DNA from: Streptomyces kronopolitis
Lineage (GTDB): Bacteria; Actinomycetota; Actinomycetes; Streptomycetales; Streptomycetaceae
NCBI RefSeq assembly: GCF_014646275.1
Contig: NZ_BMND01000014.1
Location: forward strand, 113,708-177,707
Direction: 5' to 3'
Length of the DNA: 64,000 bases
The notes under the pieces are model-generated. The model searched no databases, was not told the DNA's origin, and saw nothing but the letters and a program-made list of their open reading frames with translations. How positions within the stretch are numbered: position 1 is the stretch's first letter; each line of letters begins with the position of its first letter. Below are positions 21,521 through 29,237 of this stretch, piece after piece. A program made the position numbers and the translations under genes.

Positions 21521-22408
21521 TCACAGCAGGCCCACGGCGGTGTCCACGGCGGCGGCCACGTCCCCGTCCGCGGGGTAGAGCAGGGAGCGGCCGACGACCA
21601 GCCCCTGCACCGTCGGCAGCCGCAGCGCCTTGCGCCACTTCTCGTAGGCGGCCTCCTGGTCCCGGACGGTGGATCCGATGTCGCCGCCGAGCAGCACGGT
21701 GGGCAGCGTGGTGGTCTCGCAGACCCGGGCCATCGCCTCGGGATCGTCGGTGACCGGCAGCTTGAGCCAGGTGTAGGCGGAGGTGCCGCCGAGGCCGGAG
21801 GCGATGGCCACGGAGTGCGTGACGGCGTCGGCCCCGAGGTCGTTGCGGACCCTGCCCTCCCTGCGGGAGGACAGGAACGGCTCGACGAAGACGGGCAGTT
21901 GCCGCTCGGCCATCGCGTCGATGGCGCGGGCAGTGGTCTCCAGCGTGGTCAGCGAGCCGCGGTCGGCGTAGTCGATGCGCAGCAGCAGCTTGCCGGCGTC
22001 GAAGCGCAGCCGGGCGAGGTCCTGCGGCCGGTGGCCGGTGAACCGGTCGTCCATCTCGAAGGACGCCCCCGCGATGCCGCCCCGGTTCATCGACCCCATC
22101 ACGACCTTGCCGTCCAGGGCACCGATCAGCAGCAGGTCCTCCAGGATGTCGGCGGTGGCGAGCACCCCGTCCACACCGGGCCGCGACAGCGCGAGCACGA
22201 GGCGTTCCAGCAGGTCGAAGCGGTTGGCCATGGCCAGCTGCCGGTCACCGACGGCGAGCGCGCCACGGGCCGGGTGGTCGGCGGCGACGATCATCAGCCG
22301 GCCGCTGTCGCCGACGAGCGGGCGGCGGGTGCGGCGGGCGGCGGCCTCCGCGACGGCTTCGGGGTGCCGGGCCCGCAGCGTCGCGAGGTCACTGATCCGA
22401 GGAGTCAA
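21521..22408 (-). CDS. Class I aldolase-like protein of actinobacterial inositol loci (IolJ role proposed)
   Basis: A 295-residue single-domain TIM-barrel protein related to DeoC/LacD-type class I aldolases and to the family named after C. glutamicum Cgl0159. Motifs include RLMIVAADHPARGAL, GVLATADILEDLLL, KLLLRIDYADRG, TYLKLP-like TWLKLPV holding the candidate Schiff-base lysine, and TVLLGGDIG. It sits between iolC and iolB. The pathway needs a lyase to split 2-deoxy-5-keto-gluconate 6-phosphate into dihydroxyacetone phosphate and malonate semialdehyde, and no classical IolJ is present, so this protein is the likely supplier; that is inference. The start is a TTG at 22406-22408, with GAAGGTGAG seven bases upstream. 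Confidence 0.82.
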   Translation of the reverse strand: MTPRISDLATLRARHPEAVAEAAARRTRRPLVGDSGRLMIVAADHPARGALAVGDRQLAMANRFDLLERLVLALSRPGVDGVLATADILEDLLLIGALDGKVVMGSMNRGGIAGASFEMDDRFTGHRPQDLARLRFDAGKLLLRIDYADRGSLTTLETTARAIDAMAERQLPVFVEPFLSSRREGRVRNDLGADAVTHSVAIASGLGGTSAYTWLKLPVTDDPEAMARVCETTTLPTVLLGGDIGSTVRDQEAAYEKWRKALRLPTVQGLVVGRSLLYPADGDVAAAVDTAVGLL

Positions 22409-22476
22409 GGCTCAACTCACCTTCTTGAGTGCACAGGTGGGGCGGGCGGAGGCCGAGTCGCGCGCGGCCACCGGGG

Positions 22477-23478
22477 TCACCGGCCCGCGAGGAACGCGTC
22501 GACCTCGCCGGGCCCGGGCATCGCCGAGGAGCAGGCCAGCCGGCCGGCGACCAGGGCTCCGGCGGCGTTGGCGTAGCGCATCATCGGCTCCAGGTCCCAG
22601 CCGGCCAGCAGGCCGTGGCAGAGCGCCCCGCCGAACGCGTCACCGGCACCGAGGCCGTTGACGACCTCGACGGGGGTGGGCGGCACCTCGGCGGTGCGCC
22701 CGTCGCGGTGCACGGCGAGGACGCCCTTGGGCCCCTGCTTGACGACGGCGAGTTCCACGCCCATGTCCAGCAGGGCCCGGGCGCAGTCCCCGGGCTCGCG
22801 CAGCCCGGTGGCGACCTCGGCCTCGTCGACATTGCCGACCGCCACGGTGGCGTGCCGCAGCGCGGCCTCGTAATACGGACGGGCGGCGGCCATCGCCGCG
22901 GCACCGCTCGCCCCGCCGTCCCCGGAGGCGCCGCCCTCGCCTCCCCAGAACATCGGCCGCCAGTCGAGGTCGAAGACGGTGGCGCCGCCCGCCGGGGACC
23001 CGGCGCGGGCCTCCAGCGCGGCGAGCGTGGCGCCGCGGCTGGGCTCCTCGCACAGCCCGGTACCGGTGATCCAGAAGATCCGGGCCGCCGCGATGGCCTC
23101 CCGGTCCAGCTCCTCGGGGTGGATGACCAGGTCGGGGGCCTTGGGACGGCGGTAGAAGTACAGCGGGAAGTCGTCCGGCGGGAAGATCTCGCAGAAGGTG
23201 ACCGGCGTCGGGTGGTCGTCGACGGCGGTCACCCAGCGGTCGTCGACCCCGAAGTCACGCAGCGCCTGGTGGAGGTAGTCGCCGAACGGGTCCCGTCCGG
23301 TACGGCTGATGACCGCGCTGCGACGGCCGAGCCGGGCCGCGGCAACCGCGACATTGGTGGCGGACCCGCCGAGGAACTTCCCGAAGGTCTCGACCTGGGC
23401 CAGCGGCACACCGGTCTGCAGCGGATAGAGATCCACCCCGATGCGGCCCATGGTGATCAGGTCGTACGGCTCGGTCAT
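22477..23478 (-). CDS. iolC: 5-dehydro-2-deoxygluconokinase (IolC)
   Basis: A 333-residue PfkB/ribokinase-family sugar kinase that phosphorylates 2-deoxy-5-keto-D-gluconate with ATP. It begins YDLITMGRIGVDLYPLQTG, followed by the substrate-lid motif FGKFLGGSATNVAVAAARLG. The PfkB signature 2 with the catalytic base is NGLGAGDAFGGAL (Asp about 280). Those opening motifs are characteristic of IolC rather than ribokinase or fructokinase. It is the first gene of the minus arm. Its promoter about 50 bases upstream carries a 23-bp element shared with the divergent plus arm. The stop is 69 bases before the aldolase-like gene. Confidence 0.95.
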   Translation of the reverse strand: MTEPYDLITMGRIGVDLYPLQTGVPLAQVETFGKFLGGSATNVAVAAARLGRRSAVISRTGRDPFGDYLHQALRDFGVDDRWVTAVDDHPTPVTFCEIFPPDDFPLYFYRRPKAPDLVIHPEELDREAIAAARIFWITGTGLCEEPSRGATLAALEARAGSPAGGATVFDLDWRPMFWGGEGGASGDGGASGAAAMAAARPYYEAALRHATVAVGNVDEAEVATGLREPGDCARALLDMGVELAVVKQGPKGVLAVHRDGRTAEVPPTPVEVVNGLGAGDAFGGALCHGLLAGWDLEPMMRYANAAGALVAGRLACSSAMPGPGEVDAFLAGR

Positions 23479-23535
23479 GTGCGCCCCTTCGGGTCAGCCG
23501 GCGCGGCGGGTTCAGCGGGTTCGGCTCTGAGGAAA

Positions 23536-23582
23536 GGTCTAACGGGGAGAACCAGACCCTGTCAATACTTTGTCCTTACATA
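23536..23582 (-). promoter_or_regulatory. iolC promoter with shared operator element
   Basis: On the minus strand, TTGACA (23565-23560) is followed after 18 bases by TAGACC (23541-23536), giving a leader of about 50 bases before iolC. The element at 23582-23560 reads TATGTAAGGAC then AAAGTATTGACA and so overlaps the -35 box. It differs at only three positions from the element at the plus-arm promoter. Confidence 0.65.
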
Positions 23583-23924
23583 CTGACGTCAAGCAGAACT
23601 ACACCCGAGCGCGGCAAGAAAGGGGCGGCGTACCTATGAAGGGGCACGCAGCGGTCACCCGAGCACCGCCGACGAGCCACTCCCGAACACCGCCGACAGC
23701 CGCCCCGCGCGCCCCACCAGCTCGCCACGCACCACCGGCGACCGCACCAACCGCCCCTCTGCCACCCCAACCCTCACCCGGCCCGGCGCACCCCCGGCGC
23801 CCCTCCGACTTCCACTCGGCGCACACCCCCACCACCCCCTCCGACGACCTCCAACCCCCGCCCGGCGCACGCTCCGGCGCACCCCGACACGCACCCCACC
23901 TACCCCACAAAGTCCTTAAGTCCT
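23583..23924. other. C-rich spacer between the divergent inositol arms
   Basis: No credible gene is present. Between about 23640 and 23910 the plus strand is strongly C-over-G biased with many CCACC and CACCC runs, a low-complexity composition that recurs in the other spacers of this locus. An AAGTCCTTA/AGTCCTTA direct repeat (23910-23926) leads into the plus-arm operator. Confidence 0.6.
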
Positions 23925-23970
23925 TATGTCAGGACGAAGTCTTGACACTCCCCGGGGCGGCAGAGAGGCT
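23925..23970 (+). promoter_or_regulatory. Plus-arm inositol promoter with shared operator element
   Basis: TTGACA (23942-23947) and GAGGCT (23965-23970), 17 bases apart, form a plausible promoter about 60 bases before the iolE-like gene. The element TATGTCAGGAC then GAAGTCTTGACA (23925-23947) overlaps the -35 box and matches the iolC element at 20 of 23 positions. GTCCT-N6-AGGAC (23920-23935) is an inverted repeat inside it. Confidence 0.65.
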
Positions 23971-24034
23971 GTGCCCCACAACCCCACCCCAGCGCCTCCC
24001 GGTCACCGCCGACCGGCGAGAGGAGAGCCGCAGC

Positions 24035-24955
24035 ATGTCCGCTTCCCATGCCGCCCCGCCCGTCCTGGACCGCCTCCGCATCGGCTCCGCACCCGACTCG
24101 TGGGGAGTCTGGTTCCCCGAGGACGACCAGCAGGTCCCCTGGCAGCGCTTCCTGGACGAGGTCACCGGGGCCGGCTACGAGTGGATCGAGCTGGGCCCGT
24201 ACGGGTACCTGCCCACCGACCCCGCCGTGCTGCGCGACGAGACCGCCCGCCGCGGCCTGAAGGTCTCGGCCGGCACGATCTTCACCTCCCTGCACCACGG
24301 CCCGGCCGTATGGGACAAGACCTGGGCGCACGTCTCCGAGGTCGCCACCCTCACCCGGGAGATGGGCGCGGGACACCTCGTCGTCATCCCCTCCTTCTGG
24401 CGGGACGACAAGACGGCCGAGGAGCTGGAGCCGCGCGAGCTGACCGCCGAGCAGTGGACGCACCTGACGACCGGCACCGAGCGCCTGGCCGCGCGCGTGC
24501 GGGACGAGTTCGGGCTGGACATCGTCGTGCACCCGCACGCCGACACCCACATCGACACCGAGGAACACGTCGAGCGCTTCCTGCACGCCACCGACTCCGA
24601 CCTGGTCAACCTCTGCCTGGACACCGGCCACTACGCCTACTGCGGCGGCGACAGCGTCAAGCTCATCCGCACCTACGGCGAGCGGATCGGCTACCTCCAC
24701 CTCAAGCAGGTCGACCCGGACATCCTCGCCGACGTGGTCGCCAAGGGCACCCCCTTCGGGCCCGCCGTCCGACAGGGCGTGATGTGCGAGCCGCCGCTGG
24801 GCGTGCCCGCGCTGCCGCCCGTCCTGGAGGCCGCCCAGGAGCTGGACGTCGACCTCTTCGCCATCGTCGAGCAGGACATGTACCCCTGCCCGCCCGACCA
24901 GCCACTCCCCATCGCCGAGCGCACCCGCCGCTTCCTCCGCTCCTGCGGCGCCTGA
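24035..24955 (+). CDS. iolE: TIM-barrel enzyme of the inositol locus, probable inosose dehydratase
   Basis: A 306-residue xylose-isomerase-like TIM-barrel protein. It starts with RIGSAPDSWGVWFPEDDQ and has GYEWIELGPYGYLP, HLVVIPSFWRDD, DIVVHPHADTHIDTEE, NLCLDTGHYAYCGGD and GYLHLKQVDPDIL, which supply the Glu, Asp and His residues that bind a divalent metal in this fold. The inositol pathway needs a dehydratase acting on 2-keto-myo-inositol, and no other candidate lies in the locus, so IolE is the likely role; IolH/IolI-type isomerase is the alternative. AGGAG lies nine bases before the chosen ATG, and a longer in-frame extension upstream is low-complexity and rejected. It is the first gene of the plus arm. 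Confidence 0.82.
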   Translation: MSASHAAPPVLDRLRIGSAPDSWGVWFPEDDQQVPWQRFLDEVTGAGYEWIELGPYGYLPTDPAVLRDETARRGLKVSAGTIFTSLHHGPAVWDKTWAHVSEVATLTREMGAGHLVVIPSFWRDDKTAEELEPRELTAEQWTHLTTGTERLAARVRDEFGLDIVVHPHADTHIDTEEHVERFLHATDSDLVNLCLDTGHYAYCGGDSVKLIRTYGERIGYLHLKQVDPDILADVVAKGTPFGPAVRQGVMCEPPLGVPALPPVLEAAQELDVDLFAIVEQDMYPCPPDQPLPIAERTRRFLRSCGA

Positions 24956-25310
24956 ACCACCCGAGCCGCCCGGAGCCCCCTGACTTCTCGGGCCCGCCGT
25001 CCCGGCCCCTCGGGTCCGTCGGGGCACCTGGGCCTGGCCCGGCCACAGCCCCTCGAACCTTCAACCCCCTCAAGCCCCTCAAGCCCCTCGGGCTCGCCCT
25101 GGGCCATTCTGGAGCGCGTGACTGGAGCGCGTGCGTCTGCCGCGTGACGCCTCCTCCTCATACCCCGGCAACGATTACGGAGAGTAATTAGTTTCCAGAG
25201 TACAGCACACTCTCCGTAGCAAGTAAGGCTTCGTGGCGAGCGAGGCGAGTAGGGCGAGCAAGGCTTCGTAGCAAGCAAGGACACGTAGTGAGTAAGGACG
25301 TGAGGACGAC
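24956..25310 (+). promoter_or_regulatory. iolG leader: inverted repeat plus degenerate AAGG-rich repeats
   Basis: There is no gene in this 355-base gap. The first part is C-rich with CCTCAAGCC repeats (about 25060-25090). TACGGAGAGT (25176-25185) and ACTCTCCGTA (25209-25218) form a perfect 10-bp inverted repeat with a 23-base loop in an AT-richer stretch. From about 25215 to the iolG start runs a degenerate repeat built on GTAGCAAGTAAGG, GAGCAAGGCTTCG and GTGAGTAAGGAC. The hairpin could be an operator or an attenuator; either way iolG seems to have its own control. Confidence 0.5.
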
Positions 25311-26330
25311 ATGACTTCGCTGGGAACGCTCGGTGTGGCGGTCATCGGTACCGGCCGCATGGGGGCCGATCACGTGCGCCGGATCGATGAGGTGATCAGC
25401 GGTGCCCGGGTGGCGGCCGTGGTCGACATCGACGCGGCCCGTGCCAAGCGCCTCGCCGACGGCATCGAGGGGTGTACCGCCTACACCGACCCGGTCGCCG
25501 CCATGGACGACCCCGCCGTGGACGCCCTGCTGATCGCCTCGCCGGGGCCCGCGCATGAGGCGACGCTGCTGGACGCCTTCGCGCGCGATCTGCCGGTGCT
25601 GTGCGAGAAGCCGCTGACGCCGGACGCGGCCTCCGCGCTGCGGGTGCTGGAGGCCGAGCGGGCGCTGGGGCACCGCCGGGTCCAGGTGGGTTTCATGCGC
25701 CGCTACGACGCCGGCTACCGCAGCCTCAAGTCCCTGCTGGACCAGGGTGCTTACGGCCGTCCGCTGATGCTGCACAACAAGCACCGCAACGCCGACACCC
25801 CGCCCGGCTTCACCAACGCGATGATGATCAACGACTCGGTCGTGCACGAGATCGATGTGACCCGCTGGCTGCTGGACGACGAGATCACCGCCGTGCGGGT
25901 GCTGCGCCCGGCGCCCACCGGGAACGCGCCCGAGGGCCTCAGCGACCCGCAGCTGATCCTGTTCGAGACCGCGGGGGGCCGGGTCGTGGACACCGAGCTG
26001 TTCGTCAACTGCGGGTTCGGCTACCAGGTCAGCTGTGAGGCGGTCTGCGAGGGCGGCACCGCCAGGATCGGCGACGACCACGGGGTGTTCAGCAACGCCG
26101 CGGGCCGCTGGGGCGGTGCCGTCCCGCCCGGCTTCGTGGAGCGCTTCGAGGAGGCCTACGACCGGCAGGTGCAGCGCTGGGTGCACGCCACCCTGCGCGG
26201 CGAGGTCGAGGGCCCCAGCTGCTGGGACGGCTATGCCGCGGCCGCGGTGTGCGAGGCGGGCGTGCGCGCCCAGTCCACCGGCGAGCGGGTGGCCGTCGAA
26301 CTGATCGAACGACCCGCCCTCTACCGCTGA
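25311..26330 (+). CDS. iolG: Inositol 2-dehydrogenase (IolG)
   Basis: A 339-residue Gfo/Idh/MocA oxidoreductase that oxidises myo-inositol to 2-keto-myo-inositol with NAD+, the first catabolic step. The Rossmann motif is VAVIGTGRMGADHVRRI, the family signature is LCEKPLTPDAAS (catalytic Lys in EKP), and the substrate site includes QVGFMRRYDAGYRSLK and NDSVVHEIDVTRWLL with the conserved Asp and His region. The ATG follows GAGGA at five bases. It lies between the iolE-like gene and the transporter on the plus arm. The stop codon and preceding bases are duplicated downstream as a tandem repeat. Specificity for inositol rather than another polyol rests on context. Confidence 0.93.
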   Translation: MTSLGTLGVAVIGTGRMGADHVRRIDEVISGARVAAVVDIDAARAKRLADGIEGCTAYTDPVAAMDDPAVDALLIASPGPAHEATLLDAFARDLPVLCEKPLTPDAASALRVLEAERALGHRRVQVGFMRRYDAGYRSLKSLLDQGAYGRPLMLHNKHRNADTPPGFTNAMMINDSVVHEIDVTRWLLDDEITAVRVLRPAPTGNAPEGLSDPQLILFETAGGRVVDTELFVNCGFGYQVSCEAVCEGGTARIGDDHGVFSNAAGRWGGAVPPGFVERFEEAYDRQVQRWVHATLRGEVEGPSCWDGYAAAAVCEAGVRAQSTGERVAVELIERPALYR

Positions 26331-26400
26331 GGCCCCCGCCCCGTAATCGCTGAGCCCCGCCCTGTACCGCTGAGCACCGCCCCGTACCGCTGAAGCCCAG
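26325..26400 (+). repeat. Tandem ~20-bp repeat of the iolG 3' end, including its stop codon
   Basis: Copies begin at 26325, 26348, 26368 and 26388, each starting CGCTGA and ending near CCGTAC or CTGTAC. The first copy contains the iolG stop codon TGA. The pattern looks like slipped-strand expansion of the gene end. Confidence 0.8.
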
Positions 26401-26696
26401 CCGTCCCCGAGCGCCGCCACCGCCTCGCCACACCCGCCGCGCCGAGCCACAGCCACGTCACCCGCCACCCCAGCCACACCCACCCACCGAGCCACCGCCG
26501 CCCCGCCACCGCTCCACCGCCCCACCGAAAGGCCCCGCACCGTGCACCTCGCTCCCGGCGCAGTCCGGCGCCACCACACCGCAACGCCCATACGCCCCAC
26601 ACAGTCCATACGTCCCGCCCCACCCGTAAGGCCCGCACCACCCGTACCTCCCGCCCCGCCCACCGGTTCGGCCACCGCCTCGGGCCGGAGCTGATG
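26401..26696. other. C-rich low-complexity spacer before iolT
   Basis: No gene, promoter or terminator was recognised. The plus strand is dominated by CCACC, CCGCC and CCCGTA runs with few G residues, like the spacer at 23640-23910. It ends with GGAG just before the transporter start. Confidence 0.5.
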
Positions 26697-28106
26697 ATGG
26701 CCGCCCCGACCAGCCGGCTCGCGCCCGCCGGCCCGACCGCCGCCGCGCGAAGCGCCCGTGGTGCCAGGCGCTTCCTCGTCGCCATCGCCGCCGTCGCCGC
26801 CCTGGGCGGTGCGCTGTTCGGCTACGACACCGGGGTGATATCCGGTGCCCTCCCCTTCATGGAGGACCACTTCGGGCTCACCTCCCTGGGGGAGGGCGTC
26901 ATCACCAGCGCGCTGCTGATCGGCGCGGCCTTCGGTTCGCTGCTCGGCGGGCGGATGTCCGACGCGCTGGGGCGGCGCAACTCCCTGTTGTGGGCGGGCG
27001 CGGTGTTCATCGGCGGCGCGCTGGCCGTCGCGCTCTCGCCGGGTGTCGCGGTGATGACCGTGGCGCGCTTCGTGCTCGGGCTCGCCGTCGGCAGTGCCTC
27101 CGTGATCACCCCGCTCTACCTCTCCGAGATCGCGCCTCCGCACATCCGCGGCCGGCTGGTGTCGTTCAACTCGCTGATGATCGTCAGTGGTCAGCTGCTC
27201 GCGTATCTGATCAATGCGGTGCTGGCGCACTGGGCGGCCTGGCGGTGGATGCTGGGGCTGGCCGCGCTGCCGGCGGTGGCGCTGTTCGCCGGGCTGTTCT
27301 TCCTGCCGGACACCCCGCGCTGGTACGTCAGCAAGGGCCGTCGCGACGAGGCGGCGCGGGTGCTGGGCCGTACGCTGCCGGCCGGGGACGTGCCCGCCGA
27401 GCTGGCCCGTATCGATCAGGCCCGCACGCTGGAGGACGACGCCCGGCGGGGCGCCTGGCAGGAGTTGCGGACCCCGTGGGTGCGGCGGTTGCTGCTGGTC
27501 GGTATCGGGCTGGCGGCGGTCCAGCAGATCACCGGTGTCAACGCGGTGGTGTATTTCGCGCCCAAGATCCTGGCGTCGACGGGGCTGGGGACGGGTGACT
27601 CGATCACGGCCACGATCGCGGTGGGTGTCGTCTCGGTGGTGGCCACCGCGGTCGGGATGTCGTTGATCGACCGGGTCGGCCGGCGGCCGATGCTGCTCAG
27701 CGGCCTGGCCGGGATGACCGTTTCGCTCGCCCTGCTCGGTGCCGCCTTCCGGCTTCCGCACTCCACGGCGGTCAGTTTCCTGGTTCTGGGTCTGATGGTG
27801 CTCTACATGGCGTTCATGCAGGCCACGTTGAACACCGGGGTCTGGCTGCTGCTGGCGGAGATGTTCCCGCTGCGGGTCCGGGGGCTGGCCATGGGCGCCG
27901 CGGTGTTCGTGATGTGGCTGGTCAACTTCGGGGTGGCGCTGGCCTTCCCGCTGCTGCTCGACGCGGTGGGCGCCGGTACGACGTTCTGGTTCTTCGGTGT
28001 GATGTGCGTGGTGTCCCTGGTGTTCTGCCGCCGGTTCGCGCCGGAGACGAAGGGCCTGGCGCTGGAGGACCTGGAGGACGAGTTGCGCAAGGTGGCGTAC
28101 GGGTAG
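26697..28106 (+). CDS. iolT: Sugar-porter-type inositol/H+ symporter (IolT-like)
   Basis: A 469-residue MFS transporter of the sugar-porter family with 12 membrane helices. Diagnostic motifs are FGYDTGVISGALPFM in helix 1, GRRNSLLWAG after helix 2, PDTPRWYVSKGR before the central loop, QQITGVNAVVYFAP in helix 7, DRVGRRPMLL after helix 8 and PETKGLALEDLE after helix 12. The location at the end of the plus arm points to myo-inositol uptake with protons. Two adjacent ATGs exist; the second (26697) has better spacing from GGAG. Sugar-porter membership is clear; inositol specificity is from context. Confidence 0.9.
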   Translation: MAAPTSRLAPAGPTAAARSARGARRFLVAIAAVAALGGALFGYDTGVISGALPFMEDHFGLTSLGEGVITSALLIGAAFGSLLGGRMSDALGRRNSLLWAGAVFIGGALAVALSPGVAVMTVARFVLGLAVGSASVITPLYLSEIAPPHIRGRLVSFNSLMIVSGQLLAYLINAVLAHWAAWRWMLGLAALPAVALFAGLFFLPDTPRWYVSKGRRDEAARVLGRTLPAGDVPAELARIDQARTLEDDARRGAWQELRTPWVRRLLLVGIGLAAVQQITGVNAVVYFAPKILASTGLGTGDSITATIAVGVVSVVATAVGMSLIDRVGRRPMLLSGLAGMTVSLALLGAAFRLPHSTAVSFLVLGLMVLYMAFMQATLNTGVWLLLAEMFPLRVRGLAMGAAVFVMWLVNFGVALAFPLLLDAVGAGTTFWFFGVMCVVSLVFCRRFAPETKGLALEDLEDELRKVAYG

Positions 28107-28197
28107 GGAGATTGACGGTCGGTCATCGCAACCGTACGGGGTGTGTCCGGCGTCCTTGCGGGTGGAATCACATCCAACGGGGGAAACGGTGGAAATC

Positions 28198-28566
28198 GTG
28201 AATGTCCATGCAAGCAGTCGCGCCCTCACCCGCATCGCCGTCCTGACCGCGAGCGCGGGCCTGCTCACCGCGGGCCTGCTGACCGGTCCGGCGTCCGCCG
28301 CGGAGCGGTCCGCCCAACGGCCCGACACGCTGGCGGCCTGCGCCTACTACAACGGGAGCGCCCTGACCGTCTACGGTCAGCGCGGCGACCGCGTCTCGCA
28401 GGTGCAGTGCCTGCTGGCGAACCGCCGCTATCTGCGCTGGGGCGAGGTGACCGGGTACTTCGGTCCCAAGACCCTGGCCGCGGTGAAGAAGTTCCAGTCC
28501 CGGCAGCATCTGACCGCCAACGGCAAGGTCGACAAGAAGACCTGGCACGCCCTCTATTACGCCTGA
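28198..28566 (+). CDS. Secreted peptidoglycan-binding-domain protein
   Basis: A 122-residue protein. The GTG at 28198 follows a GGTGGA site. A signal peptide covers about residues 1-34 (hydrophobic core IAVLTASAGLLTAGLLTG, cleavage after GPASA). The mature part is one PG_binding_1 domain: SQVQCLLANRRYLRWGEVTGYFGPKTLAAVKKFQ, then ANGKVDKKTWHAL. Such domains bind cell-wall peptidoglycan, and here no catalytic domain is attached, so it is a small secreted wall-binding protein of unknown purpose. The stop codon lies in a 19-bp direct repeat. It follows iolT by about 90 bases but is not obviously related. Confidence 0.87.
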   Translation: MNVHASSRALTRIAVLTASAGLLTAGLLTGPASAAERSAQRPDTLAACAYYNGSALTVYGQRGDRVSQVQCLLANRRYLRWGEVTGYFGPKTLAAVKKFQSRQHLTANGKVDKKTWHALYYA

Positions 28567-28600
28567 TCGGCGTCCGGTATCACGCCTGATCGGCGTCCGG
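28559..28600 (+). repeat. 19-bp direct repeat containing a stop codon
   Basis: ACGCCTGATCGGCGTCCGG occurs at 28559-28577 and 28582-28600, four bases apart. The first copy holds the stop of the peptidoglycan-binding protein gene. Each copy can also fold as CGCC-TGATC-GGCG. Confidence 0.85.
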
Positions 28601-28969
28601 CGGGTCCGTAGTTCACAGGTGGCGGGCCGGTTCCCTTTCCGGGAGCCGGTCCGCCACACGGCCGTTCGGGCACGCGGCTCCCCGGCCGTGGCTCCCCGCC
28701 CGCGGCGCACCGGCCGACGGGCCCACCACCGCCTTGCCCCGCCGCCCACATCACCCAGCCCCGACCGCGTCCCGTCCGCGTCACAGCCATCCGGCGTGCG
28801 TCACGGCTGTCACCGTTGCGCGGGGCTTCCGTCACAGCCGTTCAACAGCCCCTCCCCGGCGGTTACTCCGTGTCGTTGTCCAGGCACAGGGTGAGTGATC
28901 ACCAGGCCGTCGCGGCCCCTGCCGGCTCCCCCGGGCCGAGCTGCGTACGGCGCTCAGGAGGTGGCAGAG
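28601..28969. other. Gene-less stretch
   Basis: No credible gene is seen; open frames here are arginine/proline-rich shadows. It presumably holds the promoter of the small HTH gene at 28970, but no clear -35/-10 pair was recognised. Confidence 0.4.
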
Positions 28970-29164
28970 ATGACCGACCGCAAGCTCTGGTCGTACAAGG
29001 AGATCGCCGCGCACATCCAGGTGCAGCCGGACACCGTGCGCTCGTACCGCAAGCACGGGCTGCTGCCCGAACCGGATCTGGTGGAGGGCGGGAAACCGTT
29101 CTGGTTCGCCGATACCGTCAGAGCGTGGGTGGCGCGTCGGCCGGGCCAGCGCGGCCGCCGCTGA
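28970..29164 (+). CDS. Small helix-turn-helix (AlpA/MerR-like) DNA-binding protein
   Basis: A 64-residue protein made almost entirely of one winged-helix unit: LWSYKEIAAHIQVQPDTVRSYRKHGLLPEPDLVEGGKPFWFADTV, resembling HTH_17/excisionase-like and MerR DNA-binding domains, ending in an arginine-rich tail. The ATG at 28970 follows a full AGGAGG at eight bases; a longer frame starting at 28895 lacks a ribosome site. It has no effector domain, so it is a minimal DNA-binding protein. Targets are unknown. It is convergent with the LacI-type regulator gene. Confidence 0.82.
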   Translation: MTDRKLWSYKEIAAHIQVQPDTVRSYRKHGLLPEPDLVEGGKPFWFADTVRAWVARRPGQRGRR

Positions 29165-29237
29165 GCGCCACCGGACCGGCCCGGCCGACGCCGGGCGCCG
29201 CCCGCTCGGCCCCCCAAGAACCCGGCCGCGCGGCGGC

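Noticed and set aside
23570..24034. N-terminal extension of the iolE-like gene
   Set aside because: The extension is Pro/Ala/Thr low-complexity, crosses the promoter element, and the internal ATG has a good AGGAG.
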